Below, piece after piece: positions 57,020-64,000 of a DNA stretch of 64,000 bases (positions are counted from its first letter, which is position 1; every line of letters begins with the position of its first letter). The DNA lies in assembly GCF_011355085.1 (NCBI RefSeq), contig NZ_VXCP01000040.1, forward strand, positions 1-64,000, written 5' to 3'. The stretch comes from Pseudomonas akapageensis. Lineage in GTDB: Bacteria > Pseudomonadota > Gammaproteobacteria > Pseudomonadales > Pseudomonadaceae. Below the pieces are notes generated by a model. That model did no database searches and was not told the DNA's origin. It was given only the letters and a program-made list of their open reading frames with translations. Both the position numbers and the translations under genes were made by a program.

Positions 57020-57535
57020 TCAGCCTGCTGCGGCGAGGGAAGGGGCGGGAGCTGCGGTGGTGGTGTAGTGACCGTCGAGATAAACCAGCGGGGTGATGGT
57101 GGCGCTGGTGTGGATCTGCAGGATGCGACCGATGAAGACGGTGTGGGTGCCGTAGCTGAACTGACCGTCCTGACGGCAGAGGATCGCCGACTGGGCATCG
57201 CCCAGGTAAGGAATTCCTTCGGCGCTGGTCAGCCAGTTACCGCGGCCGAAGCGCGCTTCGCCCTTGATCGCGCCGCTGCACAGGTGGGCCAGGTCCTGTT
57301 GCTCGAGCCCGAGGATGTTCACGCAAAAATCCGCGCCGGCCTCAAGGGCGGCATGGGGCGAGGCAGTCTTGTTCACGCAGATCAACAGCGATGGTGGCTC
57401 GGTACTCAACGAGTCGACCGCCGTGGCCGCCATGGCAAACCGCTCGGTGCCGTTGCTGGTGCTGATTATGGTGACCGACTTGGCGAGGCGGCGCATGGCC
57501 TGGAGCATGTCGGCTTTCAGATTGTTGTCATTCAT
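57020..57535 (-). CDS. tesA1: Flavin reductase component of 3-HSA hydroxylase
   Basis: The 171-residue flavin reductase-like (HpaC/HsaB type) protein has KSVTIISTSNGTERFAMAAT, AVDSLSTEPPSLLICVN and the FCVNIL core. It supplies reduced flavin to the oxygenase TesA2, encoded divergently at 57757. The start is the ATG giving MNDNNLKADM with GAGGGCC upstream; the frame upstream crosses the operator and is unlikely. It is first of the tesA1-SDR-kshB unit, with an operator centred 72 bp upstream. Confidence 0.88.
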   Translation of the reverse strand: MNDNNLKADMLQAMRRLAKSVTIISTSNGTERFAMAATAVDSLSTEPPSLLICVNKTASPHAALEAGADFCVNILGLEQQDLAHLCSGAIKGEARFGRGNWLTSAEGIPYLGDAQSAILCRQDGQFSYGTHTVFIGRILQIHTSATITPLVYLDGHYTTTAAPAPSLAAAG

Positions 57536-57596
57536 CGCACGGCCCTCTGGTTGTGCATGGAGTGCGATGAATTCTTGCAACGACGTCAATCGGCAA

Positions 57597-57616
57597 CATC
57601 GTCCGAGGGGACTAGT
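57597..57616 (-). promoter_or_regulatory. Steroid-regulon operator for tesA1-SDR-kshB
   Basis: CATCGTCC-GAGG-GGACTAGT; read leftward ACTAGTCC-CCTC-GGACGATG. Centre 72 bp before the tesA1 start. Confidence 0.78.
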
Positions 57617-57635
57617 CGACTGACACCTGCGCCGG

Positions 57636-57655
57636 CATGGTCCGTTTGAGGGATG
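57636..57655 (+). promoter_or_regulatory. Weak candidate operator for tesA2
   Basis: CATGGTCC-GTTT-GAGGGATG, three mismatches in the right half. Orientation and 112-bp spacing to tesA2 match the kstD site. Confidence 0.4.
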
Positions 57656-57756
57656 TTGGCGCGTGCGCGCATTGCTTGAATGCCGAGGTGGAGGCGAGCG
57701 CCGCCCCCGCTGCACGCGCGCCCCGGCGGACGGGGTGATCAGAGGAGAACAACAAT

Positions 57757-58941
57757 ATGCTCAACCAGGACCTGATTCGCCAGCGTCTGAGCCAACGTGC
57801 CCGCGAGCTGGTGCCGATCTTGCGTGAACGCGCCCCGCATGCCGCCCAGCTTGGTCAGCTATCGCCCGAGACTATTCGCGACTTCCAGGAAGCCGGATTC
57901 TTCCGCATTCTCCAGCCGTCGCGCTGGGAGGGCTACGAACTGGAGCCCAAGGATTTCTTCGACGTCCAGATGACATTGGCTGAAGGTTGCATGTCCTCGG
58001 CCTGGGTGCTCGGCGTGGTGGCAATCCACAACTGGCAGTTGGCGCTGTTCGACGATCGCGCTGCCCAGGATGTCTGGGGTGACGACTCCAGCGTGCTTAT
58101 TTCCTCCTCCTATATGCCGGTGGGCAAGGTCGAGCGGGTCGAAGGCGGCTTCAAGCTGAGCGGACGTTGGGGGTTCTCCTCCGGCAGCAAGCATTGCGAA
58201 TGGGTGTTTCTCGGTGCGATGGTGCCGCCAGCAGAGGCGGGAGGTGCACCAGACTACCGGACCTTCCTGGTACCGCGCAGCGATTACCAGATTCTCGACA
58301 ACTGGAACGTGATGGGCCTGGAGGCCACTGGCTCCCACGACATCCTGGTCGAAAACGCGTTCGTGCCCGAATACCGCACACACCGATCCCTGGACGGTTT
58401 CATGCAGAACAGCCCGGGCAATGCGGTGAACACCGCGCCGCTGTTCCGTCTGCCGTTTGGCCAGATTTTCGTGCGGGCGGTGTCGTCTTCTGCCATTGGC
58501 GCCCTGCAAGGGGCGGTCGATCAGTTCGTTGAGCACAACCGCGCCCGTGTCGGCGTCAACGATGGTCGCAAGATGCTTCAGGACCCGGCCGCGCAGACCG
58601 CGCTGGCTAACGCCATGGTCTGTGTCGATGAGTGCAAGACCGTATTGCACCGCAATTTCGCCCTTATGCTGCAGCGCGCACAAAGCGGCGAGCAGTTGAG
58701 CATGCCGGAGCGGGTGAAGATGCGATACGACTCGTCGCTGGTCGTCGACAAGTGCGCCAAGGCAGCCGCCGACCTGATGTTCAACAGCGGCGCCTCGACC
58801 ATTTACCGTAGCCACGCCATCAACCGCGCCTTCCGCGACATCCATACCGGTCGCGCCCACGTGGCCAACAACCCAGCCAAGTACGCCTGGAACCTGGGCG
58901 GCGTGAGCATGGGTCAGGACAGCAGCGACTTTTTCCTCTGA
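57757..58941 (+). CDS. tesA2: 3-HSA hydroxylase oxygenase component
   Basis: The 394-residue group D flavin monooxygenase (HsaA class) hydroxylates 3-hydroxy-9,10-secoandrostatrienedione at C4, using reduced flavin from TesA1. Features of the acyl-CoA dehydrogenase-like fold: LSPETIRDFQEAGFFRILQP, EGCMSSAWVLGVVAIHNWQL, FSSGSKHCEWVFLG and NVMGLEATGSHDILV. The ATG follows AGAGGAGAACAACAAT. A 9-bp inverted repeat GCAGCGCCG / CGGCGCTGC at 58963-58988 follows the stop and may end or stabilise the transcript. Confidence 0.92.
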   Translation: MLNQDLIRQRLSQRARELVPILRERAPHAAQLGQLSPETIRDFQEAGFFRILQPSRWEGYELEPKDFFDVQMTLAEGCMSSAWVLGVVAIHNWQLALFDDRAAQDVWGDDSSVLISSSYMPVGKVERVEGGFKLSGRWGFSSGSKHCEWVFLGAMVPPAEAGGAPDYRTFLVPRSDYQILDNWNVMGLEATGSHDILVENAFVPEYRTHRSLDGFMQNSPGNAVNTAPLFRLPFGQIFVRAVSSSAIGALQGAVDQFVEHNRARVGVNDGRKMLQDPAAQTALANAMVCVDECKTVLHRNFALMLQRAQSGEQLSMPERVKMRYDSSLVVDKCAKAAADLMFNSGASTIYRSHAINRAFRDIHTGRAHVANNPAKYAWNLGGVSMGQDSSDFFL

Positions 58942-58999
58942 GGCAGCGCCGTTGAATCGGTGGCAGCGCCGTCCTGACGCGGCGCTGCTACCAAAACCG

Positions 59000-59019
59000 G
59001 CTAGTCCGTTTGCGTGATT
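59000..59019 (+). promoter_or_regulatory. Half-conserved operator-like site before the LLM gene
   Basis: GCTAGTCC-GTTT-GCGTGATT: left half fits, right half matches only 4 of 8. Centre 97 bp before the start at 59106. Confidence 0.3.
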
Positions 59020-59105
59020 CGAGCGCCCCTGCGATCCCCGAGGATTGGGGCAAGGCGTAGGTCTCAAGCGCCGACTGCGCATTCAATACAGAGCAAGGAA
59101 CAACT

Positions 59106-60233
59106 ATGAAATTCTCATTGATTTACGAAGCCCAGACGGTGGACTCCAGCCGCGAAGGCGACCGCCGGATTTTCGATGAAATCGTCGAGCAGGCCGTGCT
59201 GGCCGACAAGCTTGGCTTCGACACCTTCTGGTGCGTGGAACACACCGCGCTGACCAACTACGCGCACATGTCCGCGCCGGAAACCGTACTGGCCTTCGTC
59301 GCTGGCAAGACCGAGCGCATCGGCATCGGCCACGGCGTGGTCTGCCTGCCGCCTGCCATGAACCACCCAGTCAAAGTTGCCGAGCGCATCGCCACCCTCG
59401 ACTTGCTGTCCAAGGGCCGTGTGCATTTCGGCGTCGGCAAGGGCGGCACCCAGCAGGAAGCCGGTACTTTCGGCTACGACCTGGCGACCCTGCAGCCGCA
59501 GATCGACGAAATGATGTACCTGATCCCGAAAATGTTCGTGCAGGACGAGATCGAGCACCACGGCGACTTCGTGCAGATCCCGTTGCGTCCGATCCATCCA
59601 AAGCCGTACCAGGACCCGCACCCGCCGATGTACCTGGCTTGCACCAACACCGAATCGCTGAAGAACGCCGGTGGTCGTGGCATGGGCGCCCTGGTGCTGG
59701 GCTTCGGTGGCCCGGAAGAAATCGCCAAGAAAGTCGAGGTGTACCACGAGGCCTGGGACAACCGTGACGAGAAGAAGCAGGTTGGCTTCCGTCCCAACCG
59801 CCACATCGCGGCTCTGTGCCCGACGATCGTGCTTGATGACAACGCAGAAGCACGCCGCATCGGTATCCGTGGCCAGCGCTACTTCATGGAGTCGCTGGGC
59901 TACTGGTACGGCGGTGGCGAGCGTCCGGATCCGGAGAAGTGGAAAGACGACACCTTCGTCGATGGCAATGGCCAGGCCGTGATCAAGTCGCGCTTCGCCT
60001 CCGAGGAGGTCAGCGTCGACTTCTCCGACCCGACCATGGCCATGATGAACCCCAACCATGCCTACGGCACGGTCGAGGATTGCATCGGTTATGTGCAGCG
60101 TCTGGTGGATGCCGGTGCCGACGAAATTCTGTTCATCTGCCAGATGGGAACCATTCCGCAGTGGGCGCAGTTGGAGACGCTGAAGAACATTGGTGAGAAG
60201 GTGATTCCTCACTTCCGCAATCAGCAGAAATAA
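59106..60233 (+). CDS. Luciferase-like (LLM) flavin monooxygenase of the steroid cluster
   Basis: The 375-residue bacterial luciferase-like protein opens MKFSLIYEAQTVD and has TFWCVEHTALTNYAHMSAPE, HPVKVAERIATLDLLSKGRV, FGVGKGGTQQE and PPMYLACTN, the TIM-barrel LLM pattern with the FMN or F420 site. It is separate from TesA1/TesA2. Function in the pathway is not established to my knowledge; a Baeyer-Villiger or hydroxylating step is possible. It lies after tesA2 with a 164-bp gap. Confidence 0.82.
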   Translation: MKFSLIYEAQTVDSSREGDRRIFDEIVEQAVLADKLGFDTFWCVEHTALTNYAHMSAPETVLAFVAGKTERIGIGHGVVCLPPAMNHPVKVAERIATLDLLSKGRVHFGVGKGGTQQEAGTFGYDLATLQPQIDEMMYLIPKMFVQDEIEHHGDFVQIPLRPIHPKPYQDPHPPMYLACTNTESLKNAGGRGMGALVLGFGGPEEIAKKVEVYHEAWDNRDEKKQVGFRPNRHIAALCPTIVLDDNAEARRIGIRGQRYFMESLGYWYGGGERPDPEKWKDDTFVDGNGQAVIKSRFASEEVSVDFSDPTMAMMNPNHAYGTVEDCIGYVQRLVDAGADEILFICQMGTIPQWAQLETLKNIGEKVIPHFRNQQK

Positions 60234-60256
60234 TGAGTGAAGGCCCTTTGGGCCTT

Positions 60257-60328
60257 ATCGCTGGCAAGCCAGCTCCCACAGATATTGCGTCCGGCATAAA
60301 TCTCTGTGGGAGCGGGCTTGCCCGCGAT
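60257..60328. repeat. Pseudomonas REP inverted pair (GTGGGAGCTGGCTTGCC family)
   Basis: Arms ATCGCTGGCAAGCCAGCTCC and GGAGCGGGCTTGCCCGCGAT after the LLM gene. Confidence 0.85.
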
Positions 60329-60348
60329 CGAGCGCAAAGCGCTCGCGG

Positions 60349-60374
60349 AAACGGGCCTTCACGGCCCGTTTTTT
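60349..60374 (+). terminator. Rho-independent terminator after the LLM gene
   Basis: ACGGGCC-TTCAC-GGCCCGT followed by TTTTT. Separates the LLM unit from the tesB operon. Confidence 0.85.
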
Positions 60375-60397
60375 CATTCCCCCAAACACCCATTCCC

Positions 60398-60417
60398 GCT
60401 AGTCCCAACGGACGATG
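60398..60417 (+). promoter_or_regulatory. Steroid-regulon operator for tesB-ipdA-ipdB-echA20
   Basis: GCTAGTCC-CAAC-GGACGATG. Strong match, centre 107 bp before tesB, just after the terminator. Confidence 0.78.
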
Positions 60418-60513
60418 TTACCCCTCCCCAAACCCGCTTAAATCCCTCTCCATAAGGCCTCCCCGGCATTCGTCACGGGGTGGCTCGGCCTGATCAAAGC
60501 GAGGAGTGCATCC

Positions 60514-61413
60514 ATGGATATCCGTGGTCTGGGTTATGTCACCCTGTTATCCACCGACCTGGCGCAATGGCGCCACTACGCCAGCCAGGTGCTGGGCATG
60601 ATGGTCATCGCAGGCGCTGACGAAGAAGAACGTCTGTTCCTGAAAATGGACGATCGCGCCTACCGCATCCTGGTGGAAAAGAGTGACCGCGACGGTTTCG
60701 GTTCCTGCGGTTGGGAAGTGGCGGGCAAGGCGGCTTTCGAACAGGCCATTGCCGATCTGCAACAGGCCGATGTGCAAGTCGAGCGCGGTACCAAGGCGCA
60801 GGCCGGCATCCGCAAGGTCCAGGAACTGGCCCACTTCAGCGACCCGGATGGCAATCGCCACGAACTGTTCTGGGGCCCGCAGCAGGACTTCACTCGCTTC
60901 GTCTCGCCCGTCGGGGTCAAGGGCTTCGTCACCAACGAACTGGGCATGGGCCATGTGGTATTGCCGGCGCCGAGCTTCGAGCGTTGCCGCGACTTCTACG
61001 AGCAGGTGCTGGGCTTCGGTCTGTCCGACCTGATGAAAGTTCGATTCACGCCCGACCCGGCCGAACCGGAAAAAAGCATTCACTTCATGCACTGCAACAA
61101 CGGTCGGCACCATTCCCTGGCGATCTTCGAGTGCCCGATGCCCCACGGCTGCGTGCACATGATGGTCGAGGTCACTGCCCTCGACGAGGTTGGCCGCGCG
61201 CTGGACCGCATGCACGCCAGTGGCGTGAAGCTGTCGGCCACCCTCGGCCAGCACACCAATGATCAGATGGTTTCCTTCTACATGAAGACCCCGTCCGGGT
61301 TCGACATGGAATACGGCTGTGACGGCCTGGTAGTCGACTGGAACCAGCACACCCCCTTCGAAAGCACTGTGGTGAGCCACTGGGGTCACGACTTCAGCGT
61401 CGGTCGCCAATGA
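60514..61413 (+). CDS. tesB: 3,4-DHSA extradiol dioxygenase
   Basis: The 299-residue type I (vicinal oxygen chelate) extradiol dioxygenase cleaves the catechol 3,4-DHSA in the meta position, giving the TesD substrate. It has two VOC modules; the iron ligands are in the second: His in LGMGHVVLP near residue 147, His in NGRHHSLAIFE near 210 and Glu in SGFDMEYGCDG near 266. The ATG is preceded by GCGAGGAGTGCATCC. The stop overlaps the ipdA start as ATGA. Confidence 0.93.
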   Translation: MDIRGLGYVTLLSTDLAQWRHYASQVLGMMVIAGADEEERLFLKMDDRAYRILVEKSDRDGFGSCGWEVAGKAAFEQAIADLQQADVQVERGTKAQAGIRKVQELAHFSDPDGNRHELFWGPQQDFTRFVSPVGVKGFVTNELGMGHVVLPAPSFERCRDFYEQVLGFGLSDLMKVRFTPDPAEPEKSIHFMHCNNGRHHSLAIFECPMPHGCVHMMVEVTALDEVGRALDRMHASGVKLSATLGQHTNDQMVSFYMKTPSGFDMEYGCDGLVVDWNQHTPFESTVVSHWGHDFSVGRQ

Positions 61414-62306
61414 GGATGATGAGTATGGACAAGCGAATGACCACGGCCGAGATGGTCGGCCAATTGCGCGATGGCATGACCATCGGCATCGGCGGTTGGG
61501 GCCCGCGGCGCAAGCCCATGGCCCTGATCCGCGAGATTCTGCGCTCGGATCTGAAGGACCTCACTGTCGTTGCCTACGGCGGTGCGGACGTCGGCATGCT
61601 CTGTGCGGCCGGCAAGGTGAAGAAACTGGTCTTCGCCTTCGTGTCTCTGGACTTCATCCCGCTCGAACCCTATTTCCGCAAGGCTCGCCAGGAAGCGGCC
61701 ATTGAGGTCGTGGAAATCGACGAAGGCATGCTCCTGCTGGGCCTGCGGGCTGCCGCCATGAACGTGCCGTTCATTCCCACTGCCGTGGGACTTGGCACCG
61801 ATGTATTGCGCCACAACCCGCAGATCAAGCTGATCGCCTCGCCCTACGCCGACGGCAAGGACTGGGTGGCCATGCCGGCGCTCAAGCTCGACGCCGCCTT
61901 GATCCACGTCGACCGTGCCGATGTGCGCGGGGTCTGCCAGATCACCGGTCCCGACCATTACATGGATGACCTGTTCGTTCGGGCTGCCGAGCGCAGCTAC
62001 GTGACCTGCGACGAACTGGTCGACAGTGACTATTTCCACAGTGCTCCCGAGCGTGCGCGCCAGGTGTACTGGGAGCGCAACCTGACCACTGGCATCGCCC
62101 ACGTGCCGGGCGGTGCGCATCCGTCTTCCTGCGCGCCGCTGTATGGCTTCGATGTGCCGCACTTCAAGGCCTACAACGCTTCGGCCCAGGCGCCGGACGG
62201 CTGGCAAGCCTACGTCGAACAATACGTCGACTGCACGCATGAACAGTACCTGGAAAAAGTCGGCGGCCTGGTTGCCATCCGCCAGCTTCCCCTGCCGGTT
62301 TTCTAA
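61410..62306 (+). CDS. ipdA: COCHEA-CoA ring hydrolase subunit A (CoA-transferase family I)
   Basis: The 298-residue family I CoA-transferase-like subunit has the N-terminal ADGMTIGIGGWGPRRKPMAL-type glycine motif (here RDGMTIGIGGWGPRRKPM), VVAYGGADVGMLCAAGK and DSDYFHSAPERARQVYWERN. IpdAB opens the last carbocyclic ring of the steroid, hydrolysing COCHEA-CoA rather than transferring CoA. In-frame ATGs also lie at 61416, 61419 and 61425, the last with GAGGATGATGAGT upstream, so the exact start is uncertain. ipdB follows after 12 bp. Confidence 0.9.
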   Translation: MRMMSMDKRMTTAEMVGQLRDGMTIGIGGWGPRRKPMALIREILRSDLKDLTVVAYGGADVGMLCAAGKVKKLVFAFVSLDFIPLEPYFRKARQEAAIEVVEIDEGMLLLGLRAAAMNVPFIPTAVGLGTDVLRHNPQIKLIASPYADGKDWVAMPALKLDAALIHVDRADVRGVCQITGPDHYMDDLFVRAAERSYVTCDELVDSDYFHSAPERARQVYWERNLTTGIAHVPGGAHPSSCAPLYGFDVPHFKAYNASAQAPDGWQAYVEQYVDCTHEQYLEKVGGLVAIRQLPLPVF

Positions 62307-62318
62307 GCGAGTTTTGAT

Positions 62319-63122
62319 ATGACGACGCCTGCAACGACTTACAGCCTCGCCGAACTGATGATCTGCGCCGCCTCCGAGGCCTGGCGCGACGATGGTGAAG
62401 TGCTCGCCACCGGCATCGGGGTGATCCCGCGCCTGGCCGCTTCGCTGAGCATGCTCAGCAGCAACCCGCAATTGCTGATGACCGATTCCGAAGCCTACAT
62501 GGTCGCCGAACCGGTGCCAGTCGGTGCGCGCAATGGCTATCAGCCCAAGTGCGACAGCTGGATGGGCTTCTCGCGGATCTTCGACAACGTCTGGGGCGGC
62601 AAGCGCCATGCCCTGGTCGGCCCGACCCAGATCGACCGCTTCGGCCAGGCCAACATCTCCTGCATCGGTGACTACGCCAAGCCCAAGGCGCAGATGCTCG
62701 GCGTACGCGGCTTTCCCGGCAACTCGATCAGCCATGCCAACTCCTTTTTCGTGCCCAGCCATAACCGCCGGGTCTTCGTCGAAGGCGAGGTCGATATGGT
62801 TGCCTCGGTCGGCTACAACCCGGCGCGCCTGGCGCGTGGCTGGTCGTTGGACGAGATCGATATCCGCCTGATCGTCACCGACCTCTGCGTGCTGGATTTC
62901 CAGGGTCCTGACCGGCAGATGCGGATTCGCTCGCTGCACCCGGGCGTCACGGTTGCCGAGGTCCAGGACAACACCGGTTTCGCCTTGCACGTAGCGCAGG
63001 ACTGCCCGACCACGGCAGCGCCCAGCGAAGCGCAATTGCAACTGATCCAGCGCCTGGACCCGCACAACGTGCGCGCCAGCCAACTCAAAGACAACCCACC
63101 GGGCCAGCGCAACCTGCGCTGA
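62319..63122 (+). CDS. ipdB: COCHEA-CoA ring hydrolase subunit B (CoA-transferase family I)
   Basis: The 267-residue partner of IpdA has ATGIGVIPRLAASLSMLSSN, LLMTDSEAYMVAEPVPVG (Glu of the family catalytic position in DSEAYM), WMGFSRIFDNVWGGKRHALV and GPTQIDRFGQANISCIG. Mycobacterial IpdB is about 250 residues. With IpdA it cleaves the remaining ring. It follows ipdA closely and precedes echA20 by 40 bp. Confidence 0.9.
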   Translation: MTTPATTYSLAELMICAASEAWRDDGEVLATGIGVIPRLAASLSMLSSNPQLLMTDSEAYMVAEPVPVGARNGYQPKCDSWMGFSRIFDNVWGGKRHALVGPTQIDRFGQANISCIGDYAKPKAQMLGVRGFPGNSISHANSFFVPSHNRRVFVEGEVDMVASVGYNPARLARGWSLDEIDIRLIVTDLCVLDFQGPDRQMRIRSLHPGVTVAEVQDNTGFALHVAQDCPTTAAPSEAQLQLIQRLDPHNVRASQLKDNPPGQRNLR

Positions 63123-63162
63123 CGGTCGCCCGGGCAGTCCCGCCTTGCCGGAGAAACAACCG

Positions 63163-64000
63163 ATGAGTGAGCAGAACAATAACGAAGAAGCCGAGGTGGT
63201 GCTTTACGAAGTGCGTGGCGAGGTTGCCCTCGTTACCATGAACCGCCCCGGCTACCACAACGCGCAGAACTCGCGGATGACCTACGCGCTGGACGCGGCC
63301 TTTCGCCGCGCCTGTGACGACGACGAGGTCAAGGTCATCGTGCTGCGTGGCGCCGGTCGGCACTTCTCCGCAGGTCACGACATCGGCACGCCGGGCCGCG
63401 ACGTCAATCAGTCGTTCGACCGCGCCAGCCTCTGGTACGACCACGTCAACAAACCCGGCGGCGAGTTTCTCTATGCCCGTGAGCAGGAAGTCTACCTGGG
63501 CATGTGCCGCCGCTGGCGGGACATGCCCAAGCCGACCATCGCCATGGTCCAGGGCGCCTGCATCGCCGGTGGCTTGATGCTGGCCTGGGTCTGCGACCTG
63601 ATCATCGCCAGTGAGGACGCCTACTTCGCCGACCCGGTGGTGCGCATGGGGATCCCCGGTGTCGAATACTTCGCCCACGTGCATGAACTGAACCCGCGCA
63701 TCGCCAAGGAGTTTCTCTTCCTCGGCGAGCGCATGCCGGCACCTCGGGCGTATCAGATGGGCATGCTCAACCGCGTCGTGCCACGCGATGCGCTGGAGCA
63801 GGAAACCCTATCGATCGCCGGGCGCATCGCACAAATGCCGCGCCTTGGCCTGCAGCTCAGCAAGCAGGCGGTGAACAACGCCGAAGACTTGATGGGCAAG
63901 CGCGCGACCATGGACATGGTGTTCGGCCTGCACCACTTCGCCCATGCCCACAACGAGCTGGTGTCCGGCGACCGCCTCGGCGGTTACGACGCCAAGGCCA
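63163..64000 (+). CDS. echA20: Ring-opening enoyl-CoA hydratase/hydrolase EchA20, partial at window end
   Basis: The reading frame stays open to the last base, giving at least 279 residues, so the C terminus is missing here. Crotonase features: VALVTMNRPGYHNAQNS near residue 25, oxyanion-hole FSAGHDIGTPG near 67 and GACIAGGLMLAWVCDLIIAS near 128. EchA20 hydrolyses the D ring of the C/D-ring CoA thioester upstream of IpdAB. The start is the ATG after CCGGAGAAACAACCG. Placement after ipdAB matches the mycobacterial echA20-ipdA-ipdB grouping. Confidence 0.87.
   Translation, partial: MSEQNNNEEAEVVLYEVRGEVALVTMNRPGYHNAQNSRMTYALDAAFRRACDDDEVKVIVLRGAGRHFSAGHDIGTPGRDVNQSFDRASLWYDHVNKPGGEFLYAREQEVYLGMCRRWRDMPKPTIAMVQGACIAGGLMLAWVCDLIIASEDAYFADPVVRMGIPGVEYFAHVHELNPRIAKEFLFLGERMPAPRAYQMGMLNRVVPRDALEQETLSIAGRIAQMPRLGLQLSKQAVNNAEDLMGKRATMDMVFGLHHFAHAHNELVSGDRLGGYDAKA

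Noticed and set aside
28069..60328. Repeated GTGGGAGCTGGCTTGCC arms considered as a CRISPR array or mobile element ends
   Set aside because: They are isolated inverted pairs in intergenic gaps, not evenly spaced direct repeats. They are the common Pseudomonas REP family, and no transposase is present.
61386..63179. Leftward frame of 597 codons opposite ipdA and ipdB
   Set aside because: Shadow frame; both ipd genes carry conserved family motifs on the other strand.

Overview
The window comes from a Pseudomonas chromosome, probably of the putida/fluorescens type. The evidence is a 5S rRNA of Pseudomonas type, recC-recB-recD in one overlapping unit, several copies of the Pseudomonas REP inverted repeat (GTGGGAGCTGGCTTGCC family), a DUF6124-type small protein and GC-rich codon usage. 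All calls were read from sequence and recalled family features; no database search was run.

Layout. 1-450: end of an rRNA operon (5S rRNA, terminator, repeat). 453-9714: recC, recB, recD. 9733-14133: a leftward operon for an amino-acid-type ABC importer (permease fused to ATPase, plus binding protein) with a 2-oxoglutarate/Fe(II) oxygenase and a TIM-barrel isomerase-like enzyme. 14520-20800: an accessory island with two near-identical osmC-like genes around an 868-residue peptidoglycan-degrading effector candidate, a LprI-type lysozyme-inhibitor candidate, a second periplasmic gene broken by an in-frame stop, and a possible nuclease-like gene. 20979-28495: a LysR regulator divergent from mmsA-mmsB, then a cupin, small hypothetical proteins, an ABM-domain monooxygenase, MdaB-like quinone reductase, a second LysR and a DUF6124 protein.

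29029-64000 is a steroid-nucleus catabolic cluster. KstD, KshA/KshB and TesA1/TesA2 open rings A/B through 9,10-seco intermediates. TesB cleaves the catechol, TesD hydrolyses the product, and TesE-TesF-TesG convert the released C4-C6 dienoate to pyruvate and an acyl-CoA. FadD3, IpdF, FadE30-type and partner acyl-CoA dehydrogenases, EchA20, IpdA/IpdB and a FadA6-type thiolase degrade the remaining C/D rings. A ketosteroid isomerase, several hydroxysteroid-dehydrogenase-like SDRs, an HSL-family esterase and an outer-membrane trio (DUF1302, DUF1329, secreted SurE-like) fit uptake and entry reactions. EchA20 is cut by the window end.

The main new observation is a 20-bp operator-like element, roughly nnTAGTCC-N4-GGACGATG, at least ten times and only within the steroid cluster. 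The better-conserved GGACGATG half nearly always faces the gene, and site centres lie about 69-112 bp before start codons. It probably defines the regulon of the LuxR-type regulator encoded in the cluster (TesR). It also predicts unexpected members, including a NudE-like Nudix hydrolase and a 54-residue putative secreted protein. Second is the osmC-flanked effector/immunity island, where an 83-bp repeat marks what looks like an insertion junction.
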